DNA of 64,000 nucleotides from the NCBI RefSeq assembly GCF_950295315.1, contig NW_026647185.1:1-64000 (forward strand), in the 5' to 3' direction. The position numbers and the translations under genes are program-made. The notes under the pieces were generated by a model. The model saw nothing but the letters and a program-made list of their open reading frames with translations. It made no database searches and was not told the origin of the DNA. This DNA is from Erinaceus europaeus (Eukaryota; Chordata; Mammalia; Eulipotyphla; Erinaceidae). Positions within the stretch are counted from its first letter, which is position 1. Every line of letters begins with the position of its first letter. Below are positions 22,310 to 32,227 of this stretch, piece by piece.

Positions 22310-22995
22310 TAAGCGCCTAGCGTGGCCCTCAGCAGGCACATTGCAGCCCTCATCAGAAGCATGGCGGGGCAGCAGGTGGGGGAACTGAAGATGGGGGAGG
22401 GGGATTCAGCATGGCCGGCTCCACGCTCCTGAGCGCCCATGCCCTGGGGACAGCCTCCCAGACCAGCCTCAAGGTCTAGGGGACACGTGCCCGCCGGGTG
22501 CGCCCCTTCCAGTCACCCCCCACGCAGAGCAGAGCTCAGGGGCCCCGCAAGCTCCTAGTGGGACTGACGGGATATCAGCAACCACGTGCTCCTCCGCTGG
22601 GGGAGGTGCGGTGGGCCCCCTCTCCCCAGGGACCTTGGCCTTGGCCAGAGAGCTACTCCTGGGAGCAGCAACTCGTGGGCCTGACCCGCCAGAAGTCTGA
22701 GGCGTCAGCCACCCTGCTCGATCCCTCCGGGAGGTTTCTAAAGCCCCCGACCTGGGTGTCCCGGCCAAGCGGAGCCTGAATCAACCCGGGTGACCACCCA
22801 GGGCCGGGCGCAGGATTCATAGGCCCCAAGTTCAGGCCACCATGCCGCGGTCACCACGAAGGATGGCTGCTCAGAGGACCTACCAACCGCCTGGCGCCAC
22901 CTTCCCTCCCGCCCCTGTTGCTCCACGCCCTGGACACTCACCTCGCACTCTAGTCTGGGCTCTCCACCGCAGCCTTCCAGCTCCCTTCTTTGGCC
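22310..22995. repeat. CpG-rich block P, copy 1
   Basis: GC-rich, with many CpG: GCCCGCCGGGTGCGCCCC, CACGTG, CCGGGAGG, AAGCGGAGCC and CCGCGGTCACC. Open frames occur on both strands, as expected from base composition. No frame has protein features I recognise, so I read it as a CpG island and not as an exon. Confidence 0.7.
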
Positions 22996-23025
22996 ACACG
23001 GAGGGAAACGAGGCAAAAAAGTAAA

Positions 23026-23170
23026 AAAACAGGTGGGGGTACCGCATAATGGTTATGCAAAAGAGACTTTCATGCCTGAGGCTCTCAAGTCCCAGGTTCA
23101 ATCGCCCACACCACCATAAGCCAGAGCTGAGCAGTGCTCTGCTAAAAAAAATTAATAAAAATAAATAAAA
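23026..23170 (+). repeat. SINE family D, copy between P and Q blocks
   Basis: Short tRNA-like element: CATAATGGTTATGCAAAAGA, CTCATGCCTGAGGC-type segment, CCAGGTTCAATCG box B, CATAAGCCAGAGCTGAGCAG and an ATTAATAAAAATAAATAAAA tail. Confidence 0.8.
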
Positions 23171-23735
23171 GGGGGGTTCCTGTTCCGCAGCAGGCAGAGT
23201 GATGGAAGTGAAGCCGAGGGGCATGGGCTGAACGCAGCGCCCAGAACTCCCTGGAGGGGCACGGGAGGAGGTGGCGCCAGAGCCAAGACCCCGGTGGGGG
23301 AACAAAGAGGGAGCCTAGCTGAGGCCACGCTACCTGACTGTCGGGAGACAGCCACGGGGGGGAGGCCTCTGCCGGGACACCTGGGGAGGAGCCACCACCA
23401 CTGGGCAGGAGGTGGCGCAGGAGAGGGTGCAGGACCGCATGGAGAAGCTGTGCGGGGGCAGGACTGTGCCGCAGGAGGAAGGTGAGCCGGCTGCAGCCCG
23501 CGGGGCAGGCAATGAGTCCCACGTGGGATTAATTGCTTGAAGAGGGAGCCCCGCCCACCCCCCCGTGCTGCGCCATTGGCCCAGGTGCAGGCGGCGGAGG
23601 AGGGGCTGATGGCTGGCCATGAATATTCACCTTGAATGTGGCCATGGCGCCCCTCCCAACCCCGCCTACAGCCATGAGCTGGCCCCTAGGGGTCCTGCAG
23701 CCTGCCTGCAAGCCTGCTCCCCAGTCCCAAGCCAA
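23171..23735. repeat. CpG-rich block Q, copy 1
   Basis: GC-rich sequence ending in the GC-box/ATTGG module (23,549-23,579) and the AGCTGGCCCCTAGGGGTCC segment. No conserved protein frame. Confidence 0.7.
23549..23579 (+). promoter_or_regulatory. GC-box plus ATTGG promoter-like module, copy 1
   Basis: CCCCGCCC (Sp1-type) followed 26 bases on by ATTGG (reverse CCAAT, NF-Y type), preceded by TTAATTGCTTGAAGAGGGAG. No TATA box seen. Confidence 0.4.
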
Positions 23736-23789
23736 GGCAACAACTTATTCTATTAATTATGTAGATTAGGAAATGTTAGAGCAGAGGAT

Positions 23790-23912
23790 AGATAGCATAA
23801 TAGTTATGCAAAGAGACTCTCATGCCTGAGGCTCCAAAGTCCCAGGCTCAATCCCCCGCACCACCATAAGCCAGAGCTGAGCAGTGCTCCGGTTAAAAAA
23901 AAAAAAAAAAAC
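23790..23912 (+). repeat. SINE family D inserted in unit 2
   Basis: ATAGCATAATAGTTATGCAA to CTCCGGTT plus a long A-run; the corresponding place in unit 1 (near 21,590) is uninterrupted. Confidence 0.85.
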
Positions 23913-24167
23913 TTTAAACAAAACCCAATGCGATTTGATATACTGTCTTTAAATTAGTCAAAATAGCACTGTAATAAAATATATGTGCTTTACCACTTAT
24001 TAAGCTCCTACTCTTCAGTTGGGGTGTAGGGTGCTTGATGGGAAAACCTCAGAAATGCTAACATGTCAGTGAACTGTGTGCTCTCCCACAATGCTTTTTA
24101 TTGAAACTTTACTGCAAATACCAGAAACACCTATTTCTCACAGATATTATCAGTTAAACCCAAATAG

Positions 24168-24870
24168 CTAATCCTCCGCAAGTATAAGGGCCTCCCCCGG
24201 CCCTCAGGAGGTACATTGCAGCCCTCATCAGAAGCATGGCGGGGCAGCAGGTGGGGGGAACTGAAGATGGGGGAGGGGGATTCAGCATGGCCGGCTCCAC
24301 CTGAGCATCCATGCCCTGGGGACAGCCTCCCAGACCAGCCTCGAGGTCTAGGGGACACGTGCCCGCCGGGTGCGCCCCTTCCAGTCACCCCCACGCAGAG
24401 CTGAGCTCAGGGGCCCCGCAAACTCCTACTGGGACGGGCGGGATATCAGCCACCACGTGCTCCTCCGCTGGGGGAGGTGCGGTGGGCCCCCTCTCCCCCG
24501 GGACCTTGGCCTTGGCCAGAGAGCTACTCCTGGGCCTGACCCGCCAGAAGTCTGAGGCGTCAGACACCCTGCTCGATCCCTCCGGGAGGTTTCTAAAGCC
24601 CCCGACCTGGGTGTCCCGGCCAAGCGGAGCCCGAATCAACCCGGGTGACCACCCAGGGCCGGGCGCAGGATTCATGGGCCCCAAGTTCAGGCCACCACGC
24701 CGCGGTCACCGCGAAGGATGGTGGCTCAGAGGACATACCAACCGCATGGCGCCACCTTCCCTCCCGCCCCTGTTGCTCCACGCCCTGGACACTCACCTCG
24801 CACTCCAGTCTGGGCTCTCCACCACCGCCTTCCAGCTCCCTTCTTTGGCCACACGGAGGGAAACGAGGCA
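24168..24870. repeat. CpG-rich block P, copy 2
   Basis: Very similar to 22,310-22,995 with small deletions, including loss of the GGAGCAGCAACTC stretch. Long GC-driven frames on both strands do not match between the copies. Confidence 0.7.
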
Positions 24871-24892
24871 AAAAAGAAGTAAAAAAAACAGG

Positions 24893-25028
24893 TGGGGTAC
24901 CGCATAATGGTTATGCAAAAGAGACTTTCATGCCTGAGGCTCTCAAGTCCCAGGTTCAATTGCCCACACCACCATAAGCCAGAGCTGAGCAGTGCTCTGC
25001 TAAAAAAAATTAATAAAAATAAATAAAA
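24893..25028 (+). repeat. SINE family D, duplicated with unit 2
   Basis: Same insertion as at 23,026, carried along by the tandem duplication (same flanks, same tail). Confidence 0.8.
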
Positions 25029-25745
25029 GGGGGGTTCCTGTTCCGCAGCAGGCAGAGTGATGGAAGTGAAGCCGAGGGGCATGGGCTGAACGCAGCGCCC
25101 AGAACTCCCTGGAGGGGCACGGGAGGAGGTGGCGCCAGAGCCAAGACCCCGGTGGGGGAACAAAGAGGGAGCCCAGCTGAGGCCACGCTACCTGACTGTC
25201 GGGAGACAGCCGCGGGGGGGGGGGAGGCCTCTGCCGGGACACCTAGGGAGGAGCCGCCACCACTGGGCATGAGAGGTGGCGCAGGAGAGGGTGCGGGGGC
25301 AGGACGGCGCGGCAGGAGGGAGGTGAGCAGGCTGCAGCCTGCGGGGCAGGCAATGAATCCCGCCTGGGATTAATTGCTTGAAGAGGGAGCCCCGCCCGCC
25401 CCCCGTGCCGCGCCATTGGCCCAGGTGCAGGTGACAGAGGAGGGGCTGATGGCTGGCCGTGAGGATTCACCTTGAATGTGGCCTCGGAGCAACTCCCAAC
25501 CCCGCCTACAGCCCTGAGCTGGCCCCTAGGGGTCCTGCCAACTGCCTGCAAGCCTGCTCCCCAGTCCCAAGCCAAGGCACGCCCAGATGTCCCCACACCA
25601 CCCCACCCCCACCCCCGCCAGCCCTGAGCTAGCTGAGGTGCCTGCAGCATGGTGCCCTCTGAGAGGGGAGAAGTCAGCAGCCCAACCCAGGCTGCCCCCA
25701 CACCTATCACTCTAGCTGCTGTGGGGTCACCTCCCCCCTGCATCT
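25029..25745. repeat. CpG-rich block Q, copy 2
   Basis: As copy 1 but longer to the right. Part of an ~823-bp tandem pair with 25,966-26,790: the CTACCTGACTGTCGGGAGAC landmark is about 820 bases apart. Confidence 0.75.
25390..25419 (+). promoter_or_regulatory. GC-box plus ATTGG module, copy 2
   Basis: CCCCGCCC and ATTGG at 25-base offset, with the same upstream TTAATTGCTTGAAGAGGGAG. Confidence 0.4.
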
Positions 25746-25767
25746 GTTTAATAAAGACACAGAGAGT

Positions 25768-25893
25768 GCAGAGGAGATAGCATAATGGTTATGCAAAAAG
25801 ACTCTCCTGCCTGAAGCTACAAAGTCCCAGGCACAATCCCCTGCATTACCATGAACTGCAGCTAAGCAGTGCTCTGGTAAAACAAAAAAATCT
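25768..25893 (+). repeat. SINE family D in the 823-bp tandem pair, left
   Basis: GATAGCATAATGGTTATGCA, CCTGCCTGAAGCTACAAAG, GCAGTGCTCTGGTAAAACA. It has the same changes as the copy at 26,597, so it was duplicated with the block. Confidence 0.8.
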
Positions 25894-26206
25894 TACTAAT
25901 GCCAAGAAGATCCCACTCCACTGCCTGATCAAGCACTGGAACTCATGCCTCCCATACTGAGCAAAGACCCAGGCAGGGGAACCAAGAGGGGGCCTAGCTG
26001 AGGCCGCGCTACCTGACTGTCGGGAGACAGCCGCGGGGGGGAGGCCTCTGCTGGGACACCTGGGGAGGAGCTGCCACCACTGGGCAGGAGAGGCGGTGCA
26101 GGAGAGGGTGCGGGGGCAGGACGGCGCGGCAGGAGGGAGGTGAGCAGGCTGCAGCCCGCAGGGCAGGCAATGAGTCCCGCCTGGGATTAATTGCTTGAAG
26201 AGGGAG

Positions 26207-26236
26207 CCCCGCCCGCCCCCCGTGCCGCGCCATTGG
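26207..26236 (+). promoter_or_regulatory. GC-box plus ATTGG module, copy 3
   Basis: Same elements at 25-base offset as in copy 2. Confidence 0.4.
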
Positions 26237-26596
26237 CCCAGGTGCAGGTGGCAGAGGAGGGGCTGATGGCTGGCCGTGAGGATTCACCTTGATTGTGTCC
26301 ACCGAGCCCCTCCCAACCCCGCCTACAGCCCTGATCTGGCCCCTAGGGGTCCTGCCGACTGCCTGCAAGCCTGCTCCCCAGTCCCAAGCCAAGGCACGCC
26401 CAGATGTCCCCACACCACCCCCCCACCCCCCACCCCCCACCCCCACCAGCCCTGAGCTAGCTGAGGTGCCTGCGGCATGGTGCCCTCTGAGAGGGGAGAA
26501 GTCAGCAGCTCAACCCAGGCTGCCCCCACACCTATCACTCTAGCTGCTGTGGGGTCACCTCCCCCCTGCATCTGTTTAATAAAGACACAGAGAGGG

Positions 26597-26716
26597 CAGA
26601 GGAGATAGCATAATGGTTATGCAAAAAGACTCTCCTGCCTGAAGCTACAAAGTCCCAAGCACAATCCCCTGCATTACCATGAACTGCAGCTAAGCAGTGC
26701 TCTGGTAAAACAAAAA
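26597..26716 (+). repeat. SINE family D in the 823-bp tandem pair, right
   Basis: Near-identical to 25,768-25,893. Confidence 0.8.
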
Positions 26717-26829
26717 AATCTTACTAATGCCAAGAAGATCCCAATCCACTGCCTGATCAAGCACTGGAACTCATGCCTCCCATACTGAGCAAAGACCCAG
26801 GCGGGGAAACAAAGAGGGAGCCGAGCTGA

Positions 26830-26975
26830 TTGATTTTCCTCTGTCCTGTCCAACAATGACAACAATAACTACAATGATAAACAAATAGGGCAATAAAAGG
26901 AGAAAAATAGCCTCCAGGAGCAGTGCAGGTACTAAGCCCCAGCAATAACCCTGGAGCCAAAAAAAAAAGATAAAT
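26830..26975 (+). repeat. SINE family A long variant, 5'-truncated
   Basis: Starts in the pyrimidine-rich part (CCTCTGTCCTGTCCAACAAT). Includes AATAGCCTCCAGGAGCAGTG and AATAACCCTGGAGCC. Same junction sequence as the tail half of the element at 36,315. Confidence 0.75.
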
Positions 26976-27640
26976 AATACAAATTTATGTTAGGCTTTAA
27001 TGCACAATCCTTACCCTGAGAAACTAACATCTATCAATCCCTAATTAATAACCTAACACTTAGCCGGTACCATCAAAGCCAAATACAATTCATTAATACC
27101 ACAAAGAATATTAGAGTACGGAAAACATAAAATGAAATACTCTTTTTAAAATGTTTTATTAGTTTTAATGAGAGAGATACAGAGAGAAATAAACAGAAAC
27201 ACCAGAGCAAGGTTTATCTCAGGTTTACGGTGGTGCTGGAGATTAAACTTCAGAGAATGAAATTCATCACTTTTTATAGCCATTATTGCTTCAGAATACA
27301 GTGGTTGGGTTGATTACACAGGCTATAATGCTTTGAACTCTAATACACAAGGACCACTATCCTAAGATTCAGGGTCTCAGTCTTGGCCTCTGCTCATCTC
27401 TCTCGATGAATAATTTTAGGGCTTGTGTTATAGCAAGATAGCTATGTAAAAAGATTCCTATGTCTGAGGTTTAGAATTCCCAGGTTCAATTCACAGCACC
27501 ACCAACTAGAAATGATCACTGCTGGCCTCACCTGTTTCTTCTTCTGTACTTGTTGCTAGCTCCTCCAGTAAAATAAATAAAATATTTTCAAAATATCAAA
27601 TATTTGAAACTATATCAAATTTCGCCATAGTGATCTGGTA
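26970..27640. repeat. Duplicon shared with 36,630-37,424
   Basis: GATAAATAATACAAATTTAT through TTAGGCTTTAATGCACAATC to the SINE-C junction near 27,632. The 36-37-kb copy ends inside the same SINE-C head. Confidence 0.8.
27425..27590 (+). repeat. SINE family D, diverged
   Basis: TATAGCAAGATAGCTATGTA, CCCAGGTTCAATTCACAGCA, and an AAATAAATAAAATATTTTC tail; its partner is at about 37,065-37,280. Confidence 0.65.
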
Positions 27641-27786
27641 GGTGGCACAGTGGATAAGGCACTGGACTCTCAAACATGAGGTCCTGAGTTCAGTCCTCCT
27701 CGGAAGCACATGTACCAGAGTGACATCTGATTCTTTCTTTCTCTCTCTTCCTATCTTCTTCATGAATAAATCAAACCTCAAAAAAA
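27632..27786 (+). repeat. SINE family C (tRNA-derived)
   Basis: GGTGGCACAGTGGATAAGGC (box A region), ACTGGACTCTCAAACATGAG (anticodon-arm region), GAGTTCAGTCC (box B), then CACATGTACCAGAGTGACAT, T/C-rich body and ATGAATAAATC tail. Confidence 0.85.
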
Positions 27787-27984
27787 GAAAATTATCATTT
27801 CTTCTTCTAGAGACACAGATATACAGATACAGGGATGCTCACAGGGAGAGATAGCACAGCACTGAGGCCTCTCTTGTTCCTCTCTTGGAAGGTGTACATG
27901 GATGGGCATACACTCCCCCCAGGAGCTATCTCCTGACCCACTAAGCATGGAATTTTGACTATTTAACATATTAAACAAATGTTT

Positions 27985-28488
27985 TTAGTTTTTATTATTG
28001 GATAGAGATAGTAATTGAGAAGGGAGGTGAACATAGAGAGAGAGAAATATCTGCAGCACTGATTTTCCACTTCTATAAAGCTGTCCCCCATCAGGTGTGT
28101 ATCACACGCTTGAACCTGGGTCCTTGTGCACTGTAATAGGTTCACTTAACTGTTGTTAAAATTCGGCGGCTCCAGCTGGCCAGGCTAGCTTCACGGGCGG
28201 GTAACAGAGATGACCAGAGACAACAGCTGGGCAGGGAAGCTGTATTTCTTTATTCAGGAACAATGATTCATAAACTAAACCAAACTAATCACCAAACAGA
28301 ACTCTGCTGTCTCTTTGCAGAGGCGCAAGCACTCTCTCTAACTCTGTCCCTCTGGAACTCTGTGGGGGTTCCTAGGGGCGGGGCCAAGTTCAAATTAACT
28401 GAACTGATCCAATTCTCTTGGCGGGGGAGAACTAGAACAACCCAATGTAAAGCATACAACACTTAACCATGTGCCATTACCTGGCCTT
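27985..28488 (-). repeat. SINE family B split by an LTR
   Basis: Minus-strand SINE-B: ATCTGCAGCACTGATTTTCC, GAACCTGGGTCCTTGTGCAC, then TTCACTTAAC, interrupted at 28,151-28,461, and resuming CTTAACCATGTGCC. The paralog at 42,636-42,757 is uninterrupted. Confidence 0.8.
28145..28467 (-). repeat. Solo ERV LTR with 6-bp target duplication
   Basis: LTR 28,151-28,461 (311 bp), minus strand, starting TGTTGTATGC and ending AACAACA on its own strand. The 6-mer CTTAAC flanks it on both sides, typical of class II ERVs. Poly(A) signal CTGAATAAAGAAAT and the following TACCCGCCCGTGAAG match the + strand LTR at 16,263, so both belong to one family. Confidence 0.9.
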
Positions 28489-28489
28489 A

Positions 28490-28600
28490 TTATGTATATA
28501 TGTAAGTATTTGTTTGTTTACTTATTTGTTTCTATTTCCACCAGGGTTAAGTTATCTCTGAGGCTTGGTGACAACCAATCCCACTGCCAGGAGCTATTTT
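28490..28600. repeat. Duplicon shared with 42,760-43,030
   Basis: GTTTGTTTACTTATTTGTTT and CAGGGTTAAGTTATCTCTGAGG; the other copy has a SINE-C inserted in the middle. Confidence 0.7.
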
Positions 28601-28699
28601 TTTCTTTTCTTTCTAGTTTTATTTGATAGAGAGATAACTAGTTTTATTTGATAGAGGATAGAGAGACATTGAAAGGCAAGAAGGAAATGGAAAGGGAGA

Positions 28700-28795
28700 G
28701 TGCTGGCTAGACAACATAATGGTTATGCAAAATACTTTCTAATGTCACAATTCCCAGCACCATCATAAGCCAGAGGTGAGTAGTGCCCTGGTATT

Positions 28796-28837
<42 letters not shown>

Positions 28838-28855
28838 TTATTAAATATAAAATAA
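28700..28855 (+). repeat. SINE family D with (CT)n(GT)n tail
   Basis: TAGACAACATAATGGTTATG, CAATTCCCAGCACCATCATA, then CT repeats, GT repeats and ATTAAATATAAAATAATAAA. Confidence 0.75.
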
Positions 28856-28989
28856 TAAAGAGAGAGACCTTTAGACCTGCTGTATAACTTGTGAAGCTCA
28901 ACCTGACGCTATTGACTGGCTACGGAAGAAGGGCAAATGCTAGAAGAAGACTTGTGAAGCAAGAAGTTGTGGCCAAATCACAAGACTTG

Positions 28990-29610
28990 CATGTGTGAGG
29001 GCTAAGTGAATGCTCTTTGCAAATTATATATATCTTCACAGTTCAGAACCCTACCTCACTCTGTTACGAACTGGCCTTGATCCTGGGTTGTGCCCATGAC
29101 AAGGCAAGTTCACTCTGTCATGTGTGCATTTCACCATGTGTGCCACTGCCTGGCCTATGTAGTTCCCTATGAACAAGTGGTTTTGAATGAACGAATGGCA
29201 CATTGGATTCACAAAACTGTCTTTCTTTCCCTAAGTCATTCCTCAACTTGACTTTCCCATGCCTATGCTTTCTGTCATTTTCTGAGAAGATTCCATAGGG
29301 AGTTGCCAAATGGGACTACAGCTGCATTCTGCTGTGTAGCCACAAGGCGGCAGAAAACCCTGTAGTTCTGTGTAAGCATTTTGTGAAATGAGGGGATCTC
29401 AGGCATTGGCACTATGGATGTCAAAGATGGCAAGGTTTGAATTGCACATAAGATTGCTAAAACATTTTTTTCTTCCCTCTCGGGTGTGGTGGTCTCCCAT
29501 TTTGCTTTACAAGTGGATGAGGTTTCTCTATTATTCTAGGAAGACTCCACTGGGAAAATCTGAATTCCTGTGCTCAGCTGCATTTTGTTGCAGCCCTTAG
29601 TAATGGATAA
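28990..29610 (-). repeat. Inverted cassette, downstream half
   Basis: Collinear with 43,020-44,000: GAATGAACGAATGGCACA-type segment, CTGCTGTGTAGCCACAAGG, then GGGAAAATCTGAATTCCTGT. The array half is absent; the block stops at TTTTGTTGCAGCCCTTAG, where the other copies have their first CTCF-like site. Confidence 0.7.
29340..29353 (+). promoter_or_regulatory. CTCF-like site, inverted cassette
   Basis: CCACAAGGCGGCAG; contains a CpG within the core, so methylation could matter if it binds. Confidence 0.45.
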
Positions 29611-29754
29611 AGTAATACTAAGCAGGAAAATTCTTTTTGTTATTAGTGATGTAATATTGATCTACAAAACTATTTTAGGAGTATAATGAAATACCTTTTC
29701 CAACTACAGAGTTCTGGTTCTCCATTTCCTTTATTGGAAAATGCAGTAGTTCTC

Positions 29755-29805
29755 TATGTCTATATATATACAGATATATATATTATATACATATATATAT
29801 TTGCC
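29755..29805. repeat. (TA)n-rich microsatellite
   Basis: Runs of TATATATA with CAGA and CA interruptions. Confidence 0.8.
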
Positions 29806-29865
29806 CATTTATTCCTATTTCTCTAACTTCTCTTCCTTTCTAAGTCACACCTACTACTTCTGAGA

Positions 29866-30177
29866 CTCCCTCTTTTTTTACTTTTTAAAAATATTTATTT
29901 ATATATTTCCTTTTGTTGCCCTTGTTTTATTGTAGTTATTATTGCCATTGGTGTCATTTTTGTTAGATAGGACAGAGCGAAATGGAGAGAAGAGGGGAAG
30001 ACAGAGAGGGGGAGAGGAAGATAGACACCTGCGGACATGCTTCACCTGTGAAGCGACTCCCCTGCAGGTGGGGAGCTGGGGGCTTGAAATGGGATCATTG
30101 AGCCCATCACTGTGCTTTGCACCATCTGCACTTAACCCGCTGCACTACTGATTGATTCCCCACCTCCCTCTTTTTTT
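29866..30177 (-). repeat. SINE family A with 14-bp target duplication
   Basis: Element 29,880-30,163, minus strand; direct repeats CTCCCTCTTTTTTT on both sides. Confidence 0.9.
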
Positions 30178-30462
30178 TTCCAGATGTAGTTAAATCTTGG
30201 TCCAGGCATGTGGCCAAGAGCTTATGAAATTGGAATCAGGTAAATATGTGATAATTGTGACTTAAGATCAAATATACTGGTCAACATTTATTAAATTGCA
30301 GTCTAATTTTATAAAAACTCAGTGATGGTCAACTTGACTCTTCTCTGTGAACTTTCAGGTTTTATTCCCAGCACTTCTGGACCTGACTGCTACTCTGAGT
30401 GTTCTTTATCTCCTTTGATAAATAGATGTATATATACACCTTAATTATAATTTCTTCTTTTA

Positions 30463-30575
30463 AGAATTAATTTATTTATTCATAATAAAATAGGAAGAGA
30501 GAACGAACCAGACATCACTCTGGGACATGTCCTGCTGGGGATTTAACTGGGACCTCATGGTTGAGCCGGTCAGAG
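30463..30575 (-). repeat. SINE family C, head missing
   Basis: Minus strand: AGAATTAATTTATTTATTCA, AACGAACCAGACATCACTCT, GGGGATTTAACTGGGACCTC, ending at CATGGTTGAG. Confidence 0.7.
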
Positions 30576-31389
30576 TGGACAGAGCAGACAAAAAGAAGGT
30601 CGGGGGGGACAGAGAAGGTACAAAAATGTCAAAGCAGACTCAGGGCAGATCAGAGGGTGCAACAGAGCAGGTGCGAGAAAGTCCAGAGAGATAAGAGAGC
30701 AGATGCATAGAAGGTCACAGTTACAAAAACAGAGCCTAGAGAGCCCCAAAGAGCAGCACTCCTTGTTTTCCACAAAGCAAGTTTCTTGAAGCATTTGCAG
30801 AACTGAGACGTCAGCAACTTCTGAGAGGACTGAGGCCTCAGCTAGGAGGCAGGAAATTGCATTTTCGGGACTTGCACAGAGAGAATCCGAGGAGTGAGCA
30901 GGCAGAAATCAAAGAGGTCAGAGAGAGTCAGAGCAGGCACACAGGATAGTTTTTCAGAGCAGGTTCATGGGAGGTCAGAACCTGTCAGATCTGGTGAAAA
31001 GAATGTCAGAATGAGTGAGACCAGGGAAAAAGTTTGTCAGAGGTGACAGACTAAGAACAAAGAGGTCAGAGGGGGACAGGGCAAGCATGCAGAATATCGT
31101 AGCAGGTGCACAGAAGGTCAAAGCATGTCAGAGCAGGAGCATAGATGGTCAGACGATGTCAGAGCAGGTGCACACCTAAGAGGGGAACAAATCAGGCTCA
31201 AGGAAGGCTAGAGGAACAGAGAGCAGGAGCATCAAAGTTCATTTTTACAGAAATCAAGAGCAGAATGACAACTAGATCAGTCCTGTTTCCTCAGAGGCTG
31301 TCTCCATCCCACTTCACAAGATGGCAGAAATTCCACATTCTGCTCACCTTCCACAAAGCAAGTTTCCTCAAGCCACAGCAGAAATAAGA

Positions 31390-31547
31390 GAGACAGGGGT
31401 AGAGAAAGACACCTGCAGAACTGCTTCACTACCTGTGAAGGGATGCACCTGCAGGTGGGGAGCTGGGAACTCGAACTGGGATCCTTATGCTGGTCCTAGC
31501 TTCGCACCATGTGCGTGTAACCCACTGCACTACCGCCTACTCCACAT
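31390..31547 (-). repeat. SINE family A fragment
   Basis: Minus strand from AGAGAAAGACACCTGCAGAA to CACTGCACTACCGCCTACTC; the tail half is missing. Confidence 0.8.
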
Positions 31548-31689
31548 AGACTATACTTTCAGAGAACATTTATACTGCTCAACTAAATATCACTGTAATC
31601 AAAGACATATGTACCATATATACTTTGAAACCCACTGTTTTTATGCAAGAATGAAGGTCTTATGAATATCCTAACTTAGTGTTTTAGTT

Positions 31690-31810
31690 TTGAGCAGAAT
31701 ATAATTATAATATAATTAATATATTATTAATTAATTAATTAATTATATTAATTATATTAAATAATTATAATTAATTATATAATATATAATATAATTATAA
31801 TATAATACAA
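31690..31810. repeat. AT-rich (TAAT)n-like tract
   Basis: ATTAATTAATTAATTA and related words; interrupts the minisatellite. Confidence 0.85.
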
Positions 31811-32202
31811 TTTGGTCTCCTTCCAGTTAGCAAACAGATTCAGAGCAGAGCACAGGGATAACTCCCAGATGTCAGAGCTCAGCCCAGGTGCATGGTACAC
31901 AAAGGGTCAGAGTGCATTAGAGAAGGCATACAGAAGGTTACAGAAGGCCAGAGATGTTCAGAGCAGGTGCACAGAAGGTTAACAGGTGCACATGAGGTCA
32001 GAGCAGGAGTAAAGAAAATCAGAAGATGCACATAAGGTTAGAGAGGGTCAGAGCAGGCTCAGAGAAAGTAGGATGGAGCACAGAATGTAAGAGAGGGTCA
32101 GAGAAGGCACACAGAAGGTCAGAGAGAGTCAGAGTAGGTGCATAGAAACTCAGAGAAGGTCGCAAAAGATGCTCAACACAGAGGGTGACAGCAGGTACAC
32201 AG

Positions 32203-32227
32203 AGGTCAGAGAGGTCAGAGAGGGTCA
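32203..32227 (+). promoter_or_regulatory. Nuclear-receptor-type direct repeats (DR3 and DR4 spacing)
   Basis: AGGTCA at 32,203 and 32,212, then GGGTCA at 32,222: spacings of 3 and 4 bases. This is one example of many in the minisatellite. Binding is not shown. Confidence 0.4.

Larger units (their letters stand above)
21565..23745. repeat. Subtelomeric tandem duplication, unit 1
   Basis: Begins TATTCTATTAATTATGTAGA and repeats from about 23,746. Internal landmarks are offset by 1,858-1,875 bases. Contains a SINE-A, CpG-rich blocks and a SINE-D. Confidence 0.85.
23746..25745. repeat. Subtelomeric tandem duplication, unit 2
   Basis: Collinear with unit 1. A SINE-D at 23,790 splits its left end (AGGAAATGTTAGAGC ... 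ACTTTAAACAAAACCC). It lacks the SINE-A of unit 1 and extends further right, through a segment ending TCTGTTTAATAAAGACACAG. Confidence 0.85.
25966..26790. repeat. CpG-rich block Q, copy 3
   Basis: Second member of the ~823-bp tandem pair; nearly identical to copy 2 including SINE-D at its right end. A further ~40 bases of a third repeat start at 26,790 and stop at AGCTGATTGATTTTCC, where another repeat takes over. Confidence 0.8.

Noticed and set aside
22469..26571. Long GC-rich frames on both strands (up to about 166 codons) in the CpG-rich blocks
   Set aside because: Frames are long because stops are rare in GC-rich DNA. They overlap on opposite strands, differ between near-identical copies, and show Pro/Arg/Gly-rich sequence with no domain.
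27632..27705. tRNA gene-like sequence with A and B boxes
   Set aside because: It continues into a SINE body and tail, the acceptor stem is not closed, and several relatives exist in the window. It is a tRNA-derived SINE head, not a tRNA gene.
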